Of a stretch of DNA of 64,000 bases, positions 1-8,330 are shown piece after piece. This DNA is from Pelagerythrobacter sp041912895 (GTDB taxonomy: Bacteria; Pseudomonadota; Alphaproteobacteria; Sphingomonadales; Sphingomonadaceae), in assembly GCF_041912895.1 (NCBI RefSeq), contig NZ_JAYSGI010000003.1, positions 1-64,000 of the forward strand. Direction: 5' to 3'. The position numbers and the translations under genes were made by a program. How positions within the stretch are numbered: position 1 is the stretch's first letter; each line of letters begins with the position of its first letter. Below the pieces are notes generated by a model that saw nothing but the letters and a program-made list of their open reading frames with translations, was not told where the DNA came from and did no database searches.

Positions 1-115
1 TGATCTGTGGCAATTGAGTAACACCTCAAAGCCAGTGCTGGCACATGGGGCCTGCTTCGGTGGCCCCGGTGGCCCTGCTTCCGTAGCCTTGCCCTTCTAA
101 CGAACATTCCCGTCG

Positions 116-2866
116 ATGACCGGCCGGCCACGTCGCGCCGGCCGGTCGATTTCATGTCAAAGAGAGCAGGGGGCTCCCATCCTTACGAAATTCGCAAACG
201 GCGCGTCGGTCGGCGCGCTGGCAATCGCATTATTTTCACCCACGCTCGTGCAAGCGCAGAGCACCGATTCCACCCCGGCCGCCGGAGAGCGCGAAGCGCA
301 GCCCTCCGCGTCGTCCCAACAACCACGCCAAGGCGGCGTGCAGACCATCGTGGTAACTGCGCAGCGCCGCAGTCAGGACCTGCAGGACGTGCCGGTCTCG
401 GTTCAGGCGCTGGGCGAGGAAGGGCTGGAGCAGCTCAACATCAATACTTTCGAGGACTATCTCGAGCAGCTGCCCACCGTCACCGCCGGCGGAAGCGGGC
501 CGGGCCAGAGCACGATCTACATCCGCGGCCTTGCCTCGACCACGCCGAACCTGGGCACTGCGGGCGTCGCCGGGCTCGCGCCCAACGTCTCGCTCTATCT
601 CGACGAGCAGCCGCTGGCGCAGCCGGGCCGCAACCTCGATGTCTATGCCGCCGATCTGGAGCGGATCGAAGTTCTGTCCGGCCCGCAGGGCACGCTGTTC
701 GGGGCCAGCTCGCAGGCGGGTGTCGTGCGGCTGATCACCAACAAGCCCGATCTGGCCGGCTTCGACGCCAAAGCGACCATGGGCACATCCTTCACCAAGG
801 GCGGGGAGCAGAGCTACAAGGCCGAGGTCATGCTCAACGTGCCGGTCACGCAGAACTTCGGCTTGCGCGCGGTGGCCTTCGTGGACGACCAGGGCGGCTA
901 TATCGACAATGTGCAGGGCACGCGTTCGCTGCGCGACAGCGCCCGGTTCCGGCCTGAAGGCACGGTGCGCGACAACGGCGTGCCGGTCTCCGCGAACCGT
1001 GCCGGCTTCCAGTCTGATCCCGCGTCGCTGGCCTATGTCGACAACGACGTGACCTTCATCGAGGCGAACAACGCGACGCTGGTGGAGGACAATTTCAACG
1101 ACACGCAATATTCGGGCTTTCGCGTCAGCGCGCTCTACGAATTCAACCCGGACTGGCGCCTCACCGTGGCGCACACCCGGCAGGGCATCGAATCGGACGG
1201 CGTGTTCTTCGCTGACCCGGAACTCGACCTCGACGATCTGGAAATCCAGCGCTATTCCGACGACAGCCTGCAAGACGATTTCTCGAACACCAGTTGGTCG
1301 ATCGAGGGACGGCTCGGGACGCTCGATCTGGTCTATAACGGTGCCTACACCGACCGCGAGACGCAGCAGAACATCGGCTATTCCGATTATTTGTTCGTTG
1401 GCCAGTATATCCCATATTATGCCTGCGACACCGCTGTCGCCTATCCGGCGAGCGTGGATTCGGCCCCGGCCGATCCGACCTGCTACGCGCCCGATTTCTC
1501 GATCGGCTCGACCACCGATACCACCGTCTTCACGCAGGAATTCCGCGTCAGCACGCCGGAGCAGGACCGGCTGCGCGCGACGGCGGGCGCGTTCTATTCC
1601 AATCTCGTGCTCAAGGAACGTAACGACTATTTCTACGCCCGGGATATCTCGCGCGGCTCGGATGGGGTGACGCGCGGCTACGCCCCGATCTATCCCTTCA
1701 CCAACACCGAGGTGACAGGGACGACGGGCAACGCCTTTCCCGGCTATTTCAGCGATCCCGGCCCGCTTCCCGTGGATTCCGGCTTCCGCAACGACGTGAA
1801 GCGCACGGACAAGCAGTTCGGCCTGTTCGGCGAGGTGTCGTTCGACATCGTGCCCGACACGCTCAGCATAACGGGCGGTGCGCGTTACTACGACGTGGAA
1901 GTCGACATCGAGGGTGCCGCGACCTCTGCCTTCTGCAAGAAGAACTCGCCCATTTTCGGAGCGAACGCGGGTGTTCCGGTGGAAGATCAGGTTAACATTC
2001 CCGGCTGCGGCGGCACCAATCTCTCGCTGATCTATGGCGAGGACAACGCGTTCGGCAATCCCGACAAGGCCAGTTCGGAAGGGGTGATCTTCAAGGGCAC
2101 GCTGACCTGGACGCCGACGCGCGACCTGTTGTTCTACGGGACCTATTCCGAAGGCTTCCGTCCGGGGCTGCTGAATCGCCCCGGAGGCGCGCAGGGGCCG
2201 GGCGGCTTCACCGTACCGTTCGAACTCGACACCGATGACGTGAAGAATTACGAAATTGGTTGGAAAACCGAGATTCTCGACCGGCAGCTGCGCTTGAACG
2301 GCAGCGTATTCTACGTCGATATCACCGACCTTCAGACGACCATCTTCGATCCCAGCATCACCAACCTGTTCTTCTCGGACAATGCGGCGAATGCGGAGAT
2401 CATGGGCATCGAGGCGGATTTTACCTATGCCCCGTACTCGCTGCCCGGGCTGTCGGTATCGGGCGCGCTGTCGATTCTCGATACCGAGGTGACCGAGGTC
2501 CTGACCCCGACCGACGACGTGGTGGAAGGCTCCGACCTGGCCTATGCACCGTCCTTCCAGGGCAATCTGCGCGTGCGCTACGAATGGGACCTGTCGGACG
2601 CAGTGGGTGCCTTCGTGCAGCCGCAGGTCAGCTATTCGGGTTCGAAATTTACCGACATTATCCAGATCAACCGGCTCAAGCTGGAAAGCTACACGCTGGT
2701 CGACCTGGCGCTGGGCGTGGAAACCGAAAACTACAGGGTTGAGCTGTATGGCCAGAACCTGTTCGACAAGCGGGCGCAGATCGCCGGCAATTTCAACTTC
2801 GATCGTGCGCGTATCACGGTCAATCGGCCGCTGACGGTAGGTGTGCGGGCGACCTACTCCTACTGA
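116..2866 (+). CDS. TonB-dependent receptor (outer membrane)
   Basis: Outer-membrane gated channel that imports a ligand with energy from TonB. The 916-residue frame has a hydrophobic export signal at about residues 28-48 ending in VQAQ, a plug start QTIVVTAQRR at 76-85, plug motifs such as YIRGL and RIEVLSGPQGTLFG, and a long beta-barrel ending in an aromatic residue (TYSY). This is the typical sphingomonad receptor layout. The start is uncertain: the ATG at 116 has no clear ribosome site and gives an unusually long Arg-rich leader, while a purine-rich stretch lies nearer 165-175 without a standard start codon in this frame. A sulfotransferase-like gene follows 87 bases later, a common pairing in this group. 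The ligand is unknown. Confidence 0.93.
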   Translation: MTGRPRRAGRSISCQREQGAPILTKFANGASVGALAIALFSPTLVQAQSTDSTPAAGEREAQPSASSQQPRQGGVQTIVVTAQRRSQDLQDVPVSVQALGEEGLEQLNINTFEDYLEQLPTVTAGGSGPGQSTIYIRGLASTTPNLGTAGVAGLAPNVSLYLDEQPLAQPGRNLDVYAADLERIEVLSGPQGTLFGASSQAGVVRLITNKPDLAGFDAKATMGTSFTKGGEQSYKAEVMLNVPVTQNFGLRAVAFVDDQGGYIDNVQGTRSLRDSARFRPEGTVRDNGVPVSANRAGFQSDPASLAYVDNDVTFIEANNATLVEDNFNDTQYSGFRVSALYEFNPDWRLTVAHTRQGIESDGVFFADPELDLDDLEIQRYSDDSLQDDFSNTSWSIEGRLGTLDLVYNGAYTDRETQQNIGYSDYLFVGQYIPYYACDTAVAYPASVDSAPADPTCYAPDFSIGSTTDTTVFTQEFRVSTPEQDRLRATAGAFYSNLVLKERNDYFYARDISRGSDGVTRGYAPIYPFTNTEVTGTTGNAFPGYFSDPGPLPVDSGFRNDVKRTDKQFGLFGEVSFDIVPDTLSITGGARYYDVEVDIEGAATSAFCKKNSPIFGANAGVPVEDQVNIPGCGGTNLSLIYGEDNAFGNPDKASSEGVIFKGTLTWTPTRDLLFYGTYSEGFRPGLLNRPGGAQGPGGFTVPFELDTDDVKNYEIGWKTEILDRQLRLNGSVFYVDITDLQTTIFDPSITNLFFSDNAANAEIMGIEADFTYAPYSLPGLSVSGALSILDTEVTEVLTPTDDVVEGSDLAYAPSFQGNLRVRYEWDLSDAVGAFVQPQVSYSGSKFTDIIQINRLKLESYTLVDLALGVETENYRVELYGQNLFDKRAQIAGNFNFDRARITVNRPLTVGVRATYSY

Positions 2867-2953
2867 TCGGCAACCGATCCGAACGGCTTCACGGCGGGAA
2901 TGGGCTCCTTGCGGGGGGGCATTGCCGCCGTCTTGCTGTTTAGGGAAAGGGCG

Positions 2954-4933
2954 ATGACCGAACGCGACGAGACATTGGCGGGCGCGCGCAAGGCGTTGGA
3001 AGCGGGTGATTTCGAGCGCGGCTTCGCGCTGGTCGAGCCGATGCTCGAAGGCGAGAGCGAGGGCGAGGACGAACAGGCGCTCTATATCGGGGCAGTCGCC
3101 GCCCGCTACCTGAAACGATACGATGTGGCAGCATCCTGCCTCGATCGTCTTGGCGCCGTCTCTCCAGAATACGGCCGGGCATGGCAGGAGGCGGGGCACC
3201 TGGCACGTGCCCGGGGTAACGCTGCGGCGGCGGAGCAGGCCTATATCCGCGCGACCCAATTCAACCCAGCGCTGGAGGCGAGCTGGCGCGCATTGTCCGC
3301 ATTGCAGGCGGCGGACGGGCGACGCGAACCGGCGCAGGCCGCGCTGGCCCAGGCGCAACGGATCGCATCGCTCCCGCGCGAACTGCTGGCGGTCACGCAC
3401 CACCTGCACGAAGGTCGCGTGGCGCGGGCGGAGGAAATCTGCCGCCACTACCTGCGCCGCCATCCGCGCGATGTGGAGGGCATGCGGCTGCTCGCCCAGA
3501 TCGGGGTGAAGCTGGCAGTGCTCGACGATGCCGAGTTCCTGCTCGAAAGCGCGGTGACCTTCGCGCCCGACAATATCCGGTTGCGGCTCGACTATATCGA
3601 CGTGTTGCGCAGACGCCAGAAATTCGCGCAGGCACGCGACGAGGCGGAGGCGCTGCTCGCCCGCGATCCAGCCAATCCGCTGTTCCAGTCGCATCTCGCG
3701 GTGGAGAGCATGCAGACCGGGGATTACGACCGCGCCTTCGCGCTGTTCGACGCCATTCTGGCGAAGCTGCCGAACGACCCCGCCACATTGACCACGCGCG
3801 GCCATGCGCTCAAGACCACCGGCCGGCAGGACGAAGCCATCGCCAGCTACCGCGCGGCCATCGCGGCGAAGCCCGACCATGGCGATGCCTACAACGCGCT
3901 TGCCAACCTGAAGACCTATCGCTTTCCCGACGCGGAACTCGCGGCCATGCGGGCGCAGGCGGCGCGCCCCGGCCGCACGTTGATGGACCGGGTCTATCTC
4001 TCCTTCGCGCTGGGCAAGGCGCTGGAAGATCGCGGCGCGTATGAGGAGAGCTTTCGCCATTACGAGGAGGGCAACCGCCTCAAACGTGCCCAGACGCGAT
4101 ACGATGCCGATACGATGAGCGCCGAGCTCGCGCGGCAGCGCGAACATTGCACGGCGGACCTGTTCGCCGCGAAGGCAGGGGCCGGGCATGACGCGCCCGA
4201 CCCCATCTTCATCCTCGGCCTGCCGCGCGCGGGCTCGACGTTGCTGGAGCAGATCCTTTCCAGCCATTCGCAGATCGACGGCACGCTGGAACTGCCCAAT
4301 ATCCTCTCGCTCGCCCAGCATTTGCGTGGACGCAAGGCGGGGCAGAGCCAGTACCCGGCGATCCTGCACGACCTGCCGCGCGAGAAGCTGGAGGCGTTCG
4401 GTCGCAAATTCATCGATGAGACGCGCATCCACCGGCAGGGTGCGCCGTTCTTCATCGACAAGATGCCGAACAATTTCCGGCATATCGGCCTGATCCACCT
4501 GATCCTGCCCAATGCCACCATCATCGATGCCCGGCGCGATCCGCTGGATTGCTGCTTCTCAGGCTTCAAGCAACTGTTCGCCGAGGGGCAGGAATTCACC
4601 TATGGTCTTAGCGAGATCGGGCGTTACTACGCCGACTACGTCAGGCTAATGGAGCATTGGGACCGAGTCCTGCCGGGCCGCGTTCTCCGGGTAGATCACG
4701 AGCACGTGCTGGACGATCTCGAAGGCCAGACGCGCCGAATGCTCGAGCATATCGGGCTGCCCTTCGAGGACGCCTGCCTTGAATTTCACCGCACAGATCG
4801 CGCGGTGCGCACCGCAAGTTCGGAACAGGTTCGTCGCCCGCTCAATCGTTCAGGCCAAGGGGCTTGGCGATCTTACGATCTGTGGCTGGATGAATTGCGC
4901 GAAGCGCTTGCGGATTGTCAGCGGACAAGTTGA
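2954..4933 (+). CDS. TPR-repeat sulfotransferase-family protein
   Basis: A 659-residue protein with an N-terminal array of tetratricopeptide repeats (roughly residues 1-400) and a C-terminal sulfotransferase domain. The PAPS-binding loop reads FILGLPRAGSTLLEQIL near residue 416, and a second nucleotide-contact motif (RRDPLDCCFSGF) lies near 526. The family transfers sulfuryl groups from PAPS, but the acceptor here is unknown and many TPR-fused members are uncharacterised. The ATG at 2954 is chosen because GGGAAAGGG sits just upstream; an in-frame ATG at 2900 lacks this. It follows the TonB receptor in the same direction and probably shares its transcript. Confidence 0.87.
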   Translation: MTERDETLAGARKALEAGDFERGFALVEPMLEGESEGEDEQALYIGAVAARYLKRYDVAASCLDRLGAVSPEYGRAWQEAGHLARARGNAAAAEQAYIRATQFNPALEASWRALSALQAADGRREPAQAALAQAQRIASLPRELLAVTHHLHEGRVARAEEICRHYLRRHPRDVEGMRLLAQIGVKLAVLDDAEFLLESAVTFAPDNIRLRLDYIDVLRRRQKFAQARDEAEALLARDPANPLFQSHLAVESMQTGDYDRAFALFDAILAKLPNDPATLTTRGHALKTTGRQDEAIASYRAAIAAKPDHGDAYNALANLKTYRFPDAELAAMRAQAARPGRTLMDRVYLSFALGKALEDRGAYEESFRHYEEGNRLKRAQTRYDADTMSAELARQREHCTADLFAAKAGAGHDAPDPIFILGLPRAGSTLLEQILSSHSQIDGTLELPNILSLAQHLRGRKAGQSQYPAILHDLPREKLEAFGRKFIDETRIHRQGAPFFIDKMPNNFRHIGLIHLILPNATIIDARRDPLDCCFSGFKQLFAEGQEFTYGLSEIGRYYADYVRLMEHWDRVLPGRVLRVDHEHVLDDLEGQTRRMLEHIGLPFEDACLEFHRTDRAVRTASSEQVRRPLNRSGQGAWRSYDLWLDELREALADCQRTS

Positions 4934-5237
4934 TCGCGGCTCAGTCCGCTTCCGGGAATGTCCGGTTCCGGGGTGACTTCGGCTAAGCACGAAAGTCCGC
5001 AATGAAGGCGCAAAGCTGCCGCAAGTGTTACCTCTAATAAATCGCAGTTTTATTGGGAGGATTACGCGATCTTATTGGAAGAATGTCGAGGCCCAGTGTG
5101 ATGATGAAACGCAACTTCCTGTTAAAAAAACTTGATCGGTTATTCCTGTGCGGGCTGAGCGGAGCGAAAGATGAGTTCCACCTCGCCGCTTTGACAGGCT
5201 CTGGTGACCCTCAGGTTAGTCAGCACTTCGCCAGAAC
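4934..5237. other. 304-bp gap between convergent genes
   Basis: Lies between the stop of the sulfotransferase gene (plus strand) and the stop of the CoA-transferase gene (minus strand). It is more AT-rich in the middle than the flanking genes (for example around 5030-5130). I see no convincing open frame, stem-loop terminator or RNA gene in it. Confidence 0.6.
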
Positions 5238-6425
5238 CTATATAATTCCCGCTTGCTCCATTTCCGTTAGCTCTTCGGCCTTTATGCCCAACAAATCTGA
5301 ATATACTTCGACGTTATGCTGGCCAACTTTCGAGGCTGCGGAACGGCGAACGGCAGACGGAGTATGCGAAAGCTTGGGGAAGGCGGCTTGCATTTTCAGC
5401 GGCCCATATTTTTCAGTCTCGACCTCGATAATCGCTTCGCGAGCCTTGAAGTGCGGATCGGCGAGCATGTCCGGCGCGCGATAAACCCGGCCCGCGGGGA
5501 TCGAGTGTGCGATCATCAATTCATCGAGTTCCGCGATCGTCAGGGTCGCGGTCCAGGCGTTGATGAGATCGTCCAGTTCGTCCTGGTTTTCGCCGCGAGC
5601 GATATGCGTGGCATAGCGCGGATCGGTGCCAAGTTCCTCACGCCCCATCGCCGCCGCGAGGCGCTGCCACAGCGAATCCTTGTTGGCGCCGATCATGAAC
5701 GAACCGTCCTTGCAGGTGTAGACGTTGGAGGGTGCAACACCCTTCAGGATCGAGCCTGTACGTTCGCGGATCAGGCCCATGTGATCGTATTCGGGCACCA
5801 GCCCTTCCATCACCTGCAACACGCTTTCGTAGAGCGCCGCGTCGACGATCTGACCCTTTCCGGTCCGCTCGCGCACATGCAGGGCTGCCAGCACGCCGAG
5901 ACAGCCATAAGTCGCGGTGAGCGTGTCGCCGATCGAGATGCCCATGCGCGCGGGCTGGCGGTCCGGTTCGCCTACGACGTAGCGCCAGCCGCCCATCGCT
6001 TCCCCGATCCCACCGAAGCCGACCCGCGTGGAATAGGGGCCGGTCTGGCCGTAACCGGACATCCGGGCGATGATCAGCCCCGGCTGTTCTTCAAGCAGGC
6101 GCGCGGGGTCGAGGCCCCATTTCTCGAGCGTGCCCGGCTTGAAGTTCTCGATCAGGACATCGGCCTGCGCGATCAACTTTCGCACCAGGGCCTGCCCTTC
6201 CGGGACACGCAGGTTGGCCGATACCGAACGCTTGTTGCGGCCGATGACTTCCCACTGGACCTTTTCTTCGCCCTGTCCCCAGACGCGCATCGGATCGCCC
6301 GCGCCTGGCGGTTCGACCTTGATGATGTCCGCGCCCATGTCGCCGAGCAGTTGCCCACAGAACGGGCCAGCCAGGAGCTGGCCGAGTTCGACTACGCGAA
6401 TGTCGCTGAGAGCACCCTCGCTCAT
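5238..6425 (-). CDS. Family III CoA-transferase (CaiB/BaiF type)
   Basis: Transfers CoA between carboxylic acids, so it would activate an organic acid intermediate in the cytoplasm. The 395-residue length matches the family. The N-terminus (VVELGQLLAGPFCGQLLGDMGA) and the KVEPPGAGDPMR segment are characteristic, and Asp167 in the GISIGDTLTA segment lines up with the catalytic Asp169 of formyl-CoA transferase. The start ATG overlaps the stop of the hydantoinase B gene by 4 bases, so it is the last gene of an operon with HMG-CoA-lyase-like, hyuA and hyuB genes. The acyl substrate cannot be told from sequence; the context suggests an acid later cleaved by the lyase. Confidence 0.92.
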   Translation of the reverse strand: MSEGALSDIRVVELGQLLAGPFCGQLLGDMGADIIKVEPPGAGDPMRVWGQGEEKVQWEVIGRNKRSVSANLRVPEGQALVRKLIAQADVLIENFKPGTLEKWGLDPARLLEEQPGLIIARMSGYGQTGPYSTRVGFGGIGEAMGGWRYVVGEPDRQPARMGISIGDTLTATYGCLGVLAALHVRERTGKGQIVDAALYESVLQVMEGLVPEYDHMGLIRERTGSILKGVAPSNVYTCKDGSFMIGANKDSLWQRLAAAMGREELGTDPRYATHIARGENQDELDDLINAWTATLTIAELDELMIAHSIPAGRVYRAPDMLADPHFKAREAIIEVETEKYGPLKMQAAFPKLSHTPSAVRRSAASKVGQHNVEVYSDLLGIKAEELTEMEQAGII

Positions 6426-8314
6426 CGCCTCGCTCCTTCCAGTACGTTAGCCCAGCGTGGCTGGATCGGCGCGGGAAGATCGGTTTCCGCTTCGCAATTG
6501 GCGCGCAGTTCCTCGATCGGGGGCCCCTTGTCGAATACCGGAACCGGCCCGCGTTCAGCGCGAAGGCGCTCGCGCAGTTCCCGGGTCGCCAAGGCATCGA
6601 CCGCTCCGTCTTCGGTGATGACGACACCATAGGCCAGCGCGCCCTCAGCGGTGACGAGCCCCTGGACAATCTCCCTGGCGATCAGTGCAGGGTCGCGTTC
6701 GAATGGATCGCCCCAGCCGCCGCCGCCCCACGTTATGAAATGCAACTGGTCGTTCACGTCCACTTCCACGTCTTCCACCTTGTTGCCGATCACGCGCGTC
6801 GTCCCGTCGGCTTTTTCGAGAATCTTGCGCGCCCGCTTGCCGGGAGCGCCGCCATTCACGCCCCAAGGCGGAACGAACCATCGATCGTCGTGGACCGAGA
6901 TCGTGCCGGGCGCGAGGAAGCGGTAGACCATGTGGATGCCGTTGCCGCCGCGATGAAGGCCCGCGCCGCCCGAATCCGGCTCGGTCTCGTAGCGTTCGAT
7001 CATCATGGGAAAATAACGCTCAAGGAATTCGTTGGGCACGTTGGTGAAGCCCGGCCACAGCGAATGGCCATCAGGGCCATCGCCCAGAGGACGGCCCGGT
7101 ATGCCGCCGAACCCGATTTGGAACAGCTGGAACCACTCGTTGCCACGCCCAGGTCGGGTATCGTTGCCAGAATAGAAGAGGTGCGGGCTCGACGAGAAAC
7201 CGGCAGCGTTTAGAAATTCGGGCGTCTTCTGGCCCAGCAGGCCACCGAGGATGTCGAAAATCCGCCCCAGCGCGTGCGTCCGCCCCGACAGTGCCGCCGG
7301 AAATTCCGGCTTGAGCAGGGAGCCTTGCGGGATGCGGACGTCGATCAGATCGTAGAACCCGTCGTTGAACAGGACGAGCGGGTCGAAGACCATGATCATG
7401 TAGATCCCGAAGAACATCTTGAACATGTTCTCGTTCAGGAAGAAATTGATCGAAGCGGCCGATTGCGGGTCCGTTCCCACGAAATCGAGCACGACCCTGT
7501 CGCCCTCCCGCCACATCGTGCACCTGATGCGGTACGGGCCGTAACCCATGCCGTCGTCGCAGATGTAATCCTCGAAGCTGACCGGTTCCTCGCCCACCGC
7601 CTGCGCCAGCAGGTTCTTCATCGCCCGATGGTTGCGCGCGAGCAGTTCCTGCGTCGCGGAAACGTACACGTCGTCGCCGAACCGGTCGGCCATCTCGACC
7701 ACGCGGCGCGCTGCGACCCGGCACGATGCGATCAGCGCATTCAGGTCCGCCGCGCACCAGTCCGGCTTGCGCGTCTGGTGCATGACCAGCTTCATCAGGT
7801 CGGCGTTGTATTCGCCGTTCTTCCATATCTTCACCGGCGGGATGCGGACGCCTTCCTCGAAGATCGACCGCGCCTTGATCGGCATGGAGCCAACCACCTT
7901 GCCGCCAATGTCGGACTGGTGGCCGAACATCGAGGTATAGGCGATCAGCCGCCCGTCCTTGAACACCGGCAAGAGCACCAGCCAGTCGTTCGAGTGGCTG
8001 ATCGCGCCGCCGACGGAATAAGGGTCCGACAGGAAGATCATGTCGCCATCCTCGATCGTCCCGCCGAACTGCTCGAGAAACGGGCCGATGTAGCTGCCGA
8101 ACTGCCCGACGATCATCTTGCCGTTGTGGTCTGCGATCAGCGGGAACGCGTCCCCCTGCTCGCGGATGCCCGGCGACATGGCCGTGCGGACCAGCGTCGC
8201 ATCCATCTCCACGCGTGCGTTGCGCAAGGCATTCTCGACGATATCCAGCGTCACGGGATCAACCTCGACGCGCTGAAAGGGCTGTTCGTTGTCCTGGACG
8301 ATTACCGCTGGCAT
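6422..8314 (-). CDS. Hydantoinase B/oxoprolinase family subunit
   Basis: A 630-residue protein of the HyuB/5-oxoprolinase beta family, recognised by the N-terminal VDPVTLDIVENALRNA segment, DHNGKMIVGQ, the FLSDPYSVGGAISHSND stretch and the Gly-rich end (WGGGGWGDPFERDP). Partnered with HyuA, such proteins form ATP-dependent hydantoinases or oxoprolinases, or biotin-independent carboxylases such as acetone or acetophenone carboxylase. The hyuA gene ends at 8331, 17 bases upstream, and the stop overlaps the CoA-transferase start by 4 bases. The three are almost certainly co-transcribed. Which reaction applies cannot be decided from sequence; the CoA-transferase and lyase neighbours fit a ketone or acid pathway as well as a cyclic amide one. 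Confidence 0.92.
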   Translation of the reverse strand: MPAVIVQDNEQPFQRVEVDPVTLDIVENALRNARVEMDATLVRTAMSPGIREQGDAFPLIADHNGKMIVGQFGSYIGPFLEQFGGTIEDGDMIFLSDPYSVGGAISHSNDWLVLLPVFKDGRLIAYTSMFGHQSDIGGKVVGSMPIKARSIFEEGVRIPPVKIWKNGEYNADLMKLVMHQTRKPDWCAADLNALIASCRVAARRVVEMADRFGDDVYVSATQELLARNHRAMKNLLAQAVGEEPVSFEDYICDDGMGYGPYRIRCTMWREGDRVVLDFVGTDPQSAASINFFLNENMFKMFFGIYMIMVFDPLVLFNDGFYDLIDVRIPQGSLLKPEFPAALSGRTHALGRIFDILGGLLGQKTPEFLNAAGFSSSPHLFYSGNDTRPGRGNEWFQLFQIGFGGIPGRPLGDGPDGHSLWPGFTNVPNEFLERYFPMMIERYETEPDSGGAGLHRGGNGIHMVYRFLAPGTISVHDDRWFVPPWGVNGGAPGKRARKILEKADGTTRVIGNKVEDVEVDVNDQLHFITWGGGGWGDPFERDPALIAREIVQGLVTAEGALAYGVVITEDGAVDALATRELRERLRAERGPVPVFDKGPPIEELRANCEAETDLPAPIQPRWANVLEGARR

Positions 8315-8330
8315 GGTTGTGCCCTTCCGT

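Noticed and set aside
10..22. CAATTGAG near the window start as a left copy of the att site
   Set aside because: It shares only 8 bases with 33073-33080 and lacks the T-arm and acceptor sequence.
236..4498. Very long open frame on the minus strand opposite the TonB receptor and sulfotransferase genes
   Set aside because: Composition is Arg/Ala/Gly-rich with no domain; it is a by-product of GC-biased codon use in the two real genes on the plus strand.
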